Shown here: piece by piece, positions 18,691-27,500 of the stretch
Position numbering within the stretch: the stretch's first letter is position 1
Layout: each line of letters opens with the position of its first letter
From: Dehalobacter sp. DCM
GTDB lineage: Bacteria; Bacillota; Desulfitobacteriia; Desulfitobacteriales; Syntrophobotulaceae
Direction of reading: 5' to 3'
Assembly (NCBI RefSeq): GCF_024972775.1
Contig: NZ_CP092282.1
Coordinates: 806,001 to 870,000 of the forward strand
DNA length: 64,000 nucleotides
The notes under the pieces: generated by a model
The model's input: the letters and a program-made list of their open reading frames with translations, nothing else
Database searches by the model: none
What the model was told of the DNA's origin: nothing
Made by a program: the position numbers and the translations under genes

Positions 18691-18943
18691 TTCTAGTACA
18701 ACCTTCTCTAACTCTTTGTACACTTCCCTGTTACATTTTTTAATACCCCAAATCAGTCTGGGTGCTGCAACAAGTCCGGCGTCAAGCAAAGCACGGATAG
18801 CGAAGAGCAACGATCCATGGAGGGCGCAAAAAAGGCCTTATCTGGCCTTTTTACTGCTGAAAGCGAAATTGTGGCAACCAGTCCAACCCCAGACGCTTAT
18901 TTTTACAGACTTGCTTATTGATTTAGCGAACGTTGTACTAGGA
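18691..18943. mobile_element. MITE-like element with terminal inverted repeats
   Basis: The ends pair over 21 bp with 18 matches; the cores are TAGTACAACCTTC (18694-18706) and GAACGTTGTACTA (18928-18940). The 253-bp interior has no credible gene. It includes a terminator-like hairpin, AAAAAAGGCC with GGCCTTTTT (18828-18852), and a GTCAAGC..AGCACGGAT.GCGAAG block (18781-18805) that recurs at 19009. No transposase is present, so any mobility would depend on one elsewhere. I could not identify a clear target-site duplication. Confidence 0.55.
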
Positions 18944-18990
18944 GTCTGACCATTCTTGAATTACTTACTCAAATTGCTCCAGAGTAAGGA

Positions 18991-19088
18991 CGCGTGCACA
19001 ATACCGACGTCAAGCGGAGCACGGATTGCGAAGCGCGGCTCTTTGTGCCATGGAGGGCACAAGAGCCGAAAGTGGTATTGTGTACGCG
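18991..19088. repeat. Nested-hairpin repeat unit between argC and argJ
   Basis: An outer stem pairs CGCGTGCACAATACC (18991-19005) with GGTATTGTGTACGCG (19074-19088), with one mismatch in 15. Inside, CGGCTCTTTGTGCC (19036-19049) pairs with GGGCACAAGAGCCG (19055-19068). The block GTCAAGCGGAGCACGGATTG at 19009 is shared with the adjacent MITE-like element, and the word GAACGTTGTAC recurs at 19128. The structure fits a palindromic repeat or a folded RNA. Confidence 0.6.
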
Positions 19089-19195
19089 GCCCAGCCCCAT
19101 ATACGAATATTTGCTAACTTATTTAAAGAACGTTGTACCAGTCAGAAAAATAATGTCCTATCAAATCAATAAAGACCGCAAAAGGAGGAAGTGTT

Positions 19196-20425
19196 ATGTG
19201 GAAGCAGATTGATGGCGGAATTTCCGCACCGCTTGGTTTTTTTGCCTGCGGTGTTCAAGCCGAAATAAAATATAAGGATAAATATGACCTTGCGCTGATC
19301 GTGTCCGATGTACCGGCCAGCGCATCCGGTGTATATACCCGGAATGTGGTAAAAGCCCATCCGTTGGTATTGACTGAAAACCACCTGCAGAAGGGGAAGG
19401 CCCAAGCGGTTGTTGTCAACAGTGGGAATGCCAATGCCTGCATGGGTGAGATCGGCGATCAAGCCGCCATGGAAATGGTAAAAAAGACAGCGCAGGAACT
19501 GGGGCTTTCCCCCGAGGATATTGTGGTATCCTCAACCGGCGTCATTGGACAGCCGCTTCCCCTGGAGAAGGTCGTCCCGGGTATTCATTTAGCCGCAGAA
19601 AAGATTGCTTCACTAAAAGGGAGCAACGATACCGGTGCGAAAATGGAAGCAGCCCATCATGCCGCGTTGGCTATTATGACCACCGATACCATGGTTAAGG
19701 AGATGGCGTTTGAGCTCGAATGTGCCAAGGGCAGCATTAAGCTGGGGATCATCGCCAAGGGATCCGGGATGATCCATCCCAATATGGGCACCATGCTTGG
19801 TTTTATTACCACGGATGCCAAGGTTGAGGCGTCTGCATTGAAATCGTTGCTCAAAGAGGCCACGGATGAAAGCTTCAATATGGTCACCGTGGATGGCGAT
19901 ACCAGCACCAATGATATGGTCGTCATGTTAGCCAACGGAATGTCCGGGATTCAGCCGGAAGGTACCGATTGGGAGAATTTCTCGGCAATGGTGCGTCACG
20001 CCTGTTGTTTGATGGCCCAAGCCATCGCCCGGGATGGCGAGGGTGCCAGCAAATTTATTGAAGCGAAAGTGACCGGAGCCGCTTCACTGGACGCGGCAAG
20101 GCAAATTGCTCGCAGTATATGCGGGTCGAATTTGGTTAAATCGGCCATGTATGGTGAAGATGCCAATTGGGGCAGGATTCTCGCCGCCGCGGGTTATTCC
20201 GGCGCGACGTTTGATCCCAAGCAAGCGGATATCTATTTAAACGGACTTCAAGTAGCAGCCCATGGCCAGGGTCTGGCTTTTTCGGAAAATGACGCTGCCG
20301 CACTGTTAAAGAAAGCGGACATTGTGGTCGAAGTCGTTCTTGGCGACGGGGATTACAGCGCTGTTGCCTGGGGTTGTGACCTTACTCATAAGTATATTGA
20401 TATTAATGCAGACTACCGAACCTGA
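19196..20425 (+). CDS. argJ: Bifunctional ornithine acetyltransferase / N-acetylglutamate synthase
   Basis: ArgJ moves the acetyl group from N-acetylornithine back to glutamate, and in bifunctional forms also makes N-acetylglutamate from acetyl-CoA. The 409-aa precursor should cleave itself before a catalytic threonine, here Thr199 in MIHPNMGTML. Most ArgJ proteins have Ala-Thr at this bond and this one has Gly-Thr. VVVNSGNANAC (72-82) and DGDTSTND are other family motifs. AAAGGAGGAA precedes the ATG. The repeat-filled gap upstream means argJ may depend on read-through or its own promoter, which I cannot pinpoint. Confidence 0.96.
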   Translation: MWKQIDGGISAPLGFFACGVQAEIKYKDKYDLALIVSDVPASASGVYTRNVVKAHPLVLTENHLQKGKAQAVVVNSGNANACMGEIGDQAAMEMVKKTAQELGLSPEDIVVSSTGVIGQPLPLEKVVPGIHLAAEKIASLKGSNDTGAKMEAAHHAALAIMTTDTMVKEMAFELECAKGSIKLGIIAKGSGMIHPNMGTMLGFITTDAKVEASALKSLLKEATDESFNMVTVDGDTSTNDMVVMLANGMSGIQPEGTDWENFSAMVRHACCLMAQAIARDGEGASKFIEAKVTGAASLDAARQIARSICGSNLVKSAMYGEDANWGRILAAAGYSGATFDPKQADIYLNGLQVAAHGQGLAFSENDAAALLKKADIVVEVVLGDGDYSAVAWGCDLTHKYIDINADYRT

Positions 20426-20551
20426 TCCGATATCAGGGTAACATTTCCGGAATTAACCTGTACACATACAGATTCATCTAAAGAAGTTAACAAGAAGTTA
20501 ACAAACGATTAACGTAAGCAAATAGTTCGTGTGAGCGAGGAGTGATCGGCG

Positions 20552-21454
20552 GTGGAAAAAGCCATTGTCAACATGAATAACTTGGATAAAGCGACTGTTT
20601 TGATCGAGGCGCTGCCCTATATTCAGAAATTTACAGGAAGCACGGTTGTGATCAAATACGGCGGCCATGCCATGATCGATAAAGAATTAAAAGAAAAGGT
20701 AATGTTGGATATCTTGCTTTTGCACTCGGTGGGCATCCGACCGGTTATTGTCCATGGCGGCGGACCGGAAATTAATGCCATGCTGAAACGTGTCGGTAAA
20801 GAAAGCACCTTCATCCAAGGCTTGCGTGTTACGGATAAGGAGACGATGGAAATCGCCGCTATGGTCCTTGTCGGTAAACTGAATACAGAGATTGTGTCCT
20901 TGTTGAATGGTTTCGGCGGCAAAGCCGTTGGCTTGAACGGACAGGATGCCAAACTGCTGGTGGCGGAGAAAAAACCGATGCAATTAGAGAACGAAGACGG
21001 ACAGGTGGAGGAAATCGATCTTGGCTATGTCGGTGAAATAAAAAAAGTCACCCCCGGGATCATCACCAGCCTGCTCGATCAGGGATATATTCCCGTTATT
21101 TCGCCATTGGCCGGCGGTGATGACGGAGAAAGCTACAATGTGAACGCCGATACGGCGGCCGGAACTATTGCCGGGGCGTTAAAAGCGGATAAATTCCTTC
21201 TGCTCACGGATGTCAAAGGGATCATGCGGGACATCAACGACCCGGATTCACTGATTTCGGTGATCGAGCGGCGTGAAGTCCCGGCGATGATGGCTGCCGG
21301 GATATTCAAAGGCGGTATGATACCAAAAGTTGAATGTGCTGTAGACGCTTTGGAACAAGGAGCCGGCACAGTTCATGTTCTGGACGGGCGACAGCCCCAC
21401 GCGATACTGCTCGAGCTGTTTACCGACGGCGGGATCGGAACGATGATCAAATAA
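20552..21454 (+). CDS. argB: Acetylglutamate kinase
   Basis: ArgB phosphorylates N-acetylglutamate, the step before ArgC and usually the point of arginine feedback. The 300-aa protein has the amino-acid-kinase motifs [12 protein letters not shown] (32-43) and [14 protein letters not shown] (64-77), and the C-terminal KGGMIPKVE segment that binds ATP. The N-terminal helix before the kinase fold ([20 protein letters not shown]) is typical of arginine-sensitive hexameric forms. I chose the GTG start; an ATG at codon 8 is possible. The gap from argJ is 126 bp and contains short AAGTTAAC-type repeats. Confidence 0.96.
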   Translation: MEKAIVNMNNLDKATVLIEALPYIQKFTGSTVVIKYGGHAMIDKELKEKVMLDILLLHSVGIRPVIVHGGGPEINAMLKRVGKESTFIQGLRVTDKETMEIAAMVLVGKLNTEIVSLLNGFGGKAVGLNGQDAKLLVAEKKPMQLENEDGQVEEIDLGYVGEIKKVTPGIITSLLDQGYIPVISPLAGGDDGESYNVNADTAAGTIAGALKADKFLLLTDVKGIMRDINDPDSLISVIERREVPAMMAAGIFKGGMIPKVECAVDALEQGAGTVHVLDGRQPHAILLELFTDGGIGTMIK

Positions 21455-21475
21455 ACAGAAAGGAATGAAAATGAA

Positions 21476-22696
21476 ATGATTGAAAATAAATTAAATCAAC
21501 CGATGAACACAGAAGATATCATTAATATGGGCAAGGAAAATGTGATGAATACCTATGGCCGGCTGCCCATGGCCCTGGTCAAAGGGTTGGGCACCCATAT
21601 TTGGGATAGTGATGGGAAGGAATATCTGGACTTTGTCGCCGGTTTAGCCGTCACCTCATTGGGGCATGCCCATCCGGACATTGTTGCTGTGATCAGGGAA
21701 CAGGCCGGAGAAATTCTGCATACGTCGAACCTGTATTGGATCCCCAGCCAGGTGAAATTGGCCAAAATGCTTACCGCCAATTCATTTGCCGATAAGGTAT
21801 TCTTCTGCAACAGCGGGGCTGAAGCCAACGAGTCGGCAATTAAGTTGGCCAGAAAATACGCCAAAGAACACCATGGGGACCATAAATTCCACATCGTATC
21901 ACTGAAAAATTCGTTTCACGGCAGAACCTTGGCAACCCTTACAGCCACTGGACAGACCAAATATCACCAGGGCTATGCTCCTCTTCCGGAGGGATTTTCC
22001 TATATAACCATGGATGATCAGACCGAGCTGGAAGGAATTATTAACGTCGATACAGCCGCGGTGATCATCGAACCGGTCCAGGGCGAAGGCGGTGTATATC
22101 CTGTCTCCAAGGAATTTTTGCAGAGAGCAAGAGAATTATGTGATCAGTATGGCGCCCTGTTGATTTTCGATGAGGTTCAGTGCGGACTGGGTAGAACCGG
22201 CAAATTATTCGCGTATGAATGGTCGGGTGTCACGCCGGATATCGTCACCTTAGCCAAAGCCCTTGGCAACGGGGTTCCGATAGGCGCGATGTTGGCAACA
22301 GACAAAGCAGCCGCATCCTTCCAACCCGGCGATCATGCCTCAACCTTTGGCGGCAACCCTCTGGCAACCGCCGTGGGGTGCAAAGTAATTGAAATCATGA
22401 CCGGGGACGGATTCCTTGCGAACGTCAATACCAAAGGCGACTATTTCCAAAACAAACTGCAAAGTCTCGCGGATAAATATAACTTGCAGACGAAGGTCAG
22501 AGGATTGGGCCTAATGCTCGGCCTGCCGGTTGGTGAAAAGGCCCCTGCTATCGTCAGCGAGTGCTGCGCAAACGGACTGCTGATCAACTGTGTGGGCGGA
22601 AAGACACTGCGGTTCCTGCCGCCGTTGACAGTGAGTATCGAAGAAATCGATCAGGCGATGGTCATCCTGGAGCAGGCGTTCGAGAAAATGATCTAA
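21476..22696 (+). CDS. argD: Acetylornithine aminotransferase
   Basis: ArgD converts N-acetylglutamate semialdehyde to N-acetylornithine using glutamate and pyridoxal phosphate. The 406-aa class III aminotransferase has the cofactor-phosphate motif NSGAEANE (112-119), the Asp-bearing IFDEVQCGLGRTG (230-242, Asp232) and the Schiff-base lysine in LAKALGNG (Lys261). It starts 21 bp after argB and closes this arginine cluster. Class III enzymes can also act on succinyl-diaminopimelate, but the arg context decides the name. Confidence 0.95.
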   Translation: MIENKLNQPMNTEDIINMGKENVMNTYGRLPMALVKGLGTHIWDSDGKEYLDFVAGLAVTSLGHAHPDIVAVIREQAGEILHTSNLYWIPSQVKLAKMLTANSFADKVFFCNSGAEANESAIKLARKYAKEHHGDHKFHIVSLKNSFHGRTLATLTATGQTKYHQGYAPLPEGFSYITMDDQTELEGIINVDTAAVIIEPVQGEGGVYPVSKEFLQRARELCDQYGALLIFDEVQCGLGRTGKLFAYEWSGVTPDIVTLAKALGNGVPIGAMLATDKAAASFQPGDHASTFGGNPLATAVGCKVIEIMTGDGFLANVNTKGDYFQNKLQSLADKYNLQTKVRGLGLMLGLPVGEKAPAIVSECCANGLLINCVGGKTLRFLPPLTVSIEEIDQAMVILEQAFEKMI

Positions 22697-22735
22697 CGGT
22701 ATCAAATAACTACTGATACGCATTAATATGTAAAA

Positions 22736-22790
22736 GCGATAGCATCCTACTCCTTTTCTTTTAGCAATAGGGCACTATCGCCTTCTTTGT
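22736..22790 (+). terminator. Possible terminator after argD
   Basis: GCGATAG (22736-22742) pairs with CTATCGC (22775-22781) across a long loop and is followed by CTTCTTTG. It is weak but the only candidate in the 295-bp gap after argD. Confidence 0.4.
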
Positions 22791-22991
22791 GTCAGGAGCT
22801 ATCAATCTATCTGCCATCTTCCTAATAAAATGAGTAATAATATGAAGCTTATTTTATAGCATTAGAAAAATATACTACCCCTTATTGATTCTAAGCAAAA
22901 TCAAATGGGAATAGTACATATTGTGCAGCTATTTAGAAGGTGGTATAATATGGATAAGAAAATTATCAAATTGAAGAGAGGGGGCAATGGT

Positions 22992-23153
22992 ATGATGAAG
23001 CAAAAATTCAAATCGCTGAATCTAAGTAAGCTAAATGGAAAAAAAACTACTATTGTTTCATCTGAGAAAGCTTTAGAAGACATTACCCCTATTAACTGGT
23101 CTAAAGATGTCCTGTCCGGAAAAAAGAAAGTCAGAATAGATACTGGTAAATAG
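22992..23153 (+). CDS. Small antitoxin-like protein upstream of a PemK/MazF-like toxin
   Basis: The 53-aa frame starts at ATG 22992 behind GAGAGGGGG; an alternative start lies at 22950. It is basic at the N-terminus (MMKQKFKSLNLSKLNGKKTT) and ends NWSKDVLSGKKKVRIDTGK. It has no recognisable fold. It ends 15 bp before a gene for a PemK/MazF-like protein, the gene order usual for an antitoxin. The role is inferred from size and position only. Confidence 0.6.
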   Translation: MMKQKFKSLNLSKLNGKKTTIVSSEKALEDITPINWSKDVLSGKKKVRIDTGK

Positions 23154-23168
23154 TATGGAGTTACCTTG

Positions 23169-23567
23169 ATGTGTAATGTTGGAGATATTATTGTAATAGA
23201 GAATTATATGCATAAGGGAATTAATCTAAGTAAGCATTCATTTGTAGTTTTAAGCGATGACTCAGGACAAATACAAGGATTGGATTATAATCTAATATGT
23301 AACGTGATGTCTTCTTTCAAAAATGAAGAACAAAAAAAGAAGAAACTAAGTTACCCAGGAAATTTTCCAATTGTTCCTGATGATTATGGAGCCATTGATG
23401 GTAATAACAAAAGTGGATATATTAAAGCCGAACAGTTGTATTATTTCAACAAAGATAAAATAGAATATATTGTAATTGGACGTTTATGTGAAGATATTTT
23501 TAAGCTATTGCTGGAATTTATCGAAGAAGAATTGTCTGAGTATGAACAAATAATTGATAACTTATAA
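23169..23567 (+). CDS. PemK/MazF-like toxin, divergent
   Basis: The 132-aa protein begins VGDIIVIENYMHKGINLSKH, which fits the SH3-like opening of PemK/MazF endoribonucleases ('G.i..v...'), followed by FVVLSDDSGQIQGLDYNLIC. The ATG at 23169 follows GGAG; a TTG one codon earlier is less likely. Classic MazF residues are not clearly preserved and the C-terminal helix with Glu-rich tail is longer than usual, so activity is uncertain. With the small gene upstream and a tight terminator after it, it forms a compact two-gene unit that is AT-richer than the arg genes. Confidence 0.6.
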   Translation: MCNVGDIIVIENYMHKGINLSKHSFVVLSDDSGQIQGLDYNLICNVMSSFKNEEQKKKKLSYPGNFPIVPDDYGAIDGNNKSGYIKAEQLYYFNKDKIEYIVIGRLCEDIFKLLLEFIEEELSEYEQIIDNL

Positions 23568-23590
23568 GACCCCATAGCGGGGTCTTATTA
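23566..23590 (+). terminator. Terminator of the toxin-antitoxin unit
   Basis: AAGACCCC (23566-23573) and GGGGTCTT (23579-23586) pair perfectly, followed by ATTAAATTT. Confidence 0.75.
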
Positions 23591-23658
23591 AATTTCTGGA
23601 ACTAAATTAATTGACTTTCCGCTGAGCATGTGATGATTTAAAAAAGATACTAGAGATA

Positions 23659-24585
23659 TTATTCTGTAAACACCATCGTAAAATAACTCGTCGTCTCCAT
23701 CGTGTCATTTTGCATAATGATCCCGGAATTGGTATTCTCCAGCAGGGTGAACGTGTTAATCCCTTGCTTTTGGGCCAGAAGGAAGGCTGCCGTCAGCGAT
23801 GCGGGAGAATCCAAATAATCGCTGTTTAAACGAAAGAGTGCCGGGTAGTTAAACTGTTTCATGTAGGTTAATGTTTCCTGGTCCTTTAATTGGGCCTCGT
23901 TTCGGGTCAGGTAATGGGAAAAATCAACCGAAGCCATCAGTACGGAGCGTTCGGTGAGAACAGGCTGAAGAACATCCAAGAGTGCTTCCACTTCCTGGCG
24001 GCTGACACCATGATGAAGGATGATTGGTACGATTCGGGTATCGGGAAGATAGTGGCGGATCAAGGGTACCAGCGAGCCAATAGCGTGTTCTGTAGAAAGA
24101 GTCTCTTCGTCTTTGACGGCGAGATGCTGTGATAATAGAAGATCGACAATCCCGGGATCGGTTTGAACGACACCTTCAGGTGTCTGCCAGCCGTAGGTTC
24201 CTGTAATGATGGGATTCCCTTTGTTGGTATGATTCGGGCCGATCAGGATGATGACATCGGGTTTCTGAGGAGCTAGCAGCTGCAGGACATCAGAGATCAG
24301 ACGGGCTGCAGTCAGGTGATGGGGAATAACGGCACTGACGATCCGGCCATTAATCGCGGGATTAGCCGAAAAGGGAGAAGAAGATTCAGAAACGCTTGCC
24401 AGCACCGCCCGCCATTCGCTATTCGTTATAAAGCTGGGGTGAGTAGGTTCTTGAACCGAATTGACTGAGTCCCGTTGATCACAACCGGTCAGAGACAACA
24501 CGATCATCCCGGAAAAGAGAACCAATAAGACAACGTAAGTTAAGGAGAAGGCGGGTTCTCTTTTTTTATTGTTACTCGGAATCAT
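23659..24585 (-). CDS. MEMO-family (AmmeMemoRadiSam protein B-like) lipoprotein
   Basis: The 308-aa product starts with a membrane segment and lipobox LSLTGC (Cys35), so it should be an exported lipoprotein. The body matches the MEMO1 fold, related to class III extradiol dioxygenases: AVIPHHLTAARLISDVLQLL, VIILIGPNHTNKGN, STEHAIGSLVPLI and SVDFSHYL carry the usual His, Glu and Asp positions. MEMO proteins often occur with AMMECR1 and a radical-SAM enzyme, and neither is here. Instead the gene overlaps the alpha-2-macroglobulin-like gene upstream by ATGA, so both are probably made together and act at the cell surface. The substrate is unknown. Confidence 0.85.
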   Translation of the reverse strand: MIPSNNKKREPAFSLTYVVLLVLFSGMIVLSLTGCDQRDSVNSVQEPTHPSFITNSEWRAVLASVSESSSPFSANPAINGRIVSAVIPHHLTAARLISDVLQLLAPQKPDVIILIGPNHTNKGNPIITGTYGWQTPEGVVQTDPGIVDLLLSQHLAVKDEETLSTEHAIGSLVPLIRHYLPDTRIVPIILHHGVSRQEVEALLDVLQPVLTERSVLMASVDFSHYLTRNEAQLKDQETLTYMKQFNYPALFRLNSDYLDSPASLTAAFLLAQKQGINTFTLLENTNSGIIMQNDTMETTSYFTMVFTE

Positions 24586-27500
24586 TTAATCACAACCTTG
24601 CCCTTGTTGCCGCTGGTGTATACCGTCGGGTTGCTGATATTGCTTAACACGGGATTTTCACAGTTGAATTCGCCTGGGGAAACCACCCGGGCCAGATAAG
24701 TGATGGTTTTATCTTCCTGCGCCTTGGAGGCATAGAAAACAAGACGCTGGCCGTTGGCTTCGCTGGGATAATCCCAGTAGTCATTATTCGAAGCCTGCTC
24801 TTGATAATTATAGGGGCGCGGAATAAAGGCCAGACCTGCCGGCAGGATATCCACCACCTCATAGACGCCTTGGGGTGCTTTATCACCGATATCATAGGTG
24901 ATCGTGATTTCCACCAGATCGGAACGCCCGAATTGTGTCGTCTGTTTGGCATTAACACGATAGTTCCGGCTGATACTCAAATCCTGTCCGGCTTGTGTTT
25001 CTCCCGCGGGAATCGGCACGGTGTAACTGCTTATTACGCCGACTTTGCCATTGATCCCGCTGAAGGTGATCTTATTCAGGTCTTGAGGCAAGAGTGTCAT
25101 CTCGAACAGTTCCATATCGTTCAGCGTTTTCTTGACTTTGCTTCCGTTCAGTTCATAGGTAAAGCTGACGGGGGTGGTCTTCATATATTTCAGGTTATAG
25201 GTCAGTATCTGCAGTTGTTCCACAGAATTAAGAATATCCGTACCGGTGTTTTCCAGTAAGTACTGGTAGAGCTTATTTTTTGTTGATTCATCCAAACGGG
25301 CTGCCAAAAGGGCCATCCGGGTGGTGGCCTGGATAATCTCATCCTGATCCTTGCCAACATTGATTCGGAGAACGGAGCCCAGATCCTGCCCGTAGGCACT
25401 CAGCAATTTCTGATAGACCTCTTGGGCATAGGCGCCGTCTCCCAGTTCAAGCAAGGCTAAAGCCAGGTTGATTTGGACTTCCGGTGCCAGGTCTTTCGCT
25501 TGGAGCGCATTCTCAATCTGCAGGAGAACAGGTTCATTGAGGGCGGCAAGTCCCATCAGGGCCAGACTGGGATCGTCACCCTTTTCCTCCGCTGCTGCCA
25601 AGGCCTTATCGAAATAGGCGATCAGCGCATGGTGATCAAAGATATCCGGGGTTGTTACCGCTACCATGGCGGTCAAGGCTAATTCACTTTCACCATGAGG
25701 AAGAATACTGATGCCGCCGTCAGACTGTTGGTAAACCAGCAATGATTGGGTGTCTGCATCCTCTCCGAAGATCGAACTGTCGGAGAAATACGTTTTCAGG
25801 AGTTTGCGCGCTTCCTGAGCGGCTAATTTTTGCTCGAGACGGCTGCCGTTACTCCAAGCCAGCTCGTATAAACCGCGGAGATATTGGCTTTTCTCATAAT
25901 TACTGAAGATAAGTGTCGTTGGTTGCTCTGCGGACCCCGCGATGCCCTGGCCTTCTTGCAGGAGGGCTTGTTCAGAAACAGTGCGTTGCTGGAAGGTTTT
26001 AGCGACAATAAACTGCCGTGATAGGGTATCGGTGGCTGTCGCTTGATTTCCTGATACGGTCAGCGTATATTCACCCGCTGTCAGGACAGGGAGTTTCCAG
26101 TCAAGTGAGGCAAAGGCTTTAACTGATTCTGTCCATGTTTTTTCATTACCCTGTGGGTCGGTGAGCTTGAGACGATAGGACACCGTTTGGTTGCTCTTTA
26201 AGGTGGTGCCATAGGAGCGCAGAAGAATAACCGGCGCATCCCCCGCAAGGTAGGTGTCATTCATCGTCATATCGATAAAGAAGGGAAGCGTGACCGGTAT
26301 TTTGGATGTCCCGCTGCCGGCATGAAGATCAGAGGTGAAGGCCTGATAGGTGACCCGCCAGGAAGTCAGGTTATCCGGCAGGGTAAACGCGGTGGTTGCC
26401 TGACCGTTATTATCGGTCTGCAGGGTCGTAAATAATACGGTATCACGGAAATCACTGCGTTCACCGCCGCCTTCCCCGCCGGATTCGGCACCGCCTCTAA
26501 AATCAGGGTGATCGTGGGATTTTCGGGTCATGACATAGAGATAGCGATAATCGCCGTAAAGTGCTTCCACCAGATTGACGTACTGATCCTGTAGATGAAA
26601 GAGGGCTTCGTCAACAAGATTGATATTAACCTGTGCACCTATGAGCGGATTACCTTTCGCATCGGTGACCTTCGCCATGAGGGATACCTGTTCCCCCGGC
26701 CGATAGTCCTTCTTGTCCGTGGTCACGGTGACGGCGAGGGTTTTGGTATTCGCCGCAAACGGGATATTTACCATAGTGACATCATTGTACTTATAGCCGT
26801 CAAAGTAAACGGCATAGACATTGACATTGGGGATATAGGCCTGAGTAAAATCAAAGCTGTATTGGGAACTGGCGCTGACCTGATAAGAATCGATGACGCT
26901 TTGGCCATGGAAATAAAGAATATTATTACCGGTTGGCACGAGTGGTTCTTCATTGACCATCAGGGTCACCGTGACTTTTTCTCCCGGGGTATAAACGGCA
27001 GTCTCTGTGGTGCCATCGTTGGTGGTACCTACGGTTTGCGCATCTTCCAAGTGGTAATAGGGTGTACCGGAAGAATATTGACTGCCGATAAAAATCTGTC
27101 GGGTAAATGCCCGTCCGCTGGCATCCGTGGCCGTAAGCTTGAGATAATAGGACTCTTTCGGATCCAGTTTTCCGGTATAGGTCACGGTGCCATCGGCTCC
27201 TGTGGTCAAATCAAAGGTGGCGACTTGCTTCGCTGAATAGGTATAGTAGTATGAAGGGACAACCTTTTTGCTGATATAGTCGTAATGCTGTCCGGATTTG
27301 ACTTTGGTCATCACTTCCTGGAAGAGGGCTGCTTTGATCCGGCTGCCTGTAACCGGGCCCTGAAGAAAATTTTCTTCCGTGGGGTATTCCCCGTTATTGA
27401 TCTTGCTTAAATCCACGGATGACAGTTTTGCATTCAGCGTATACGTATTGGTTTGCCGTTTGGCCTCTCCGGTAATATATACGTTGCTTTTAAAGACGTA

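Noticed and set aside
26595-27236. 213-aa open frame on the plus strand inside the A2M gene
   Set aside because: The Gly/Ile-rich translation is typical of antisense to beta-rich coding; the A2M frame explains the region.
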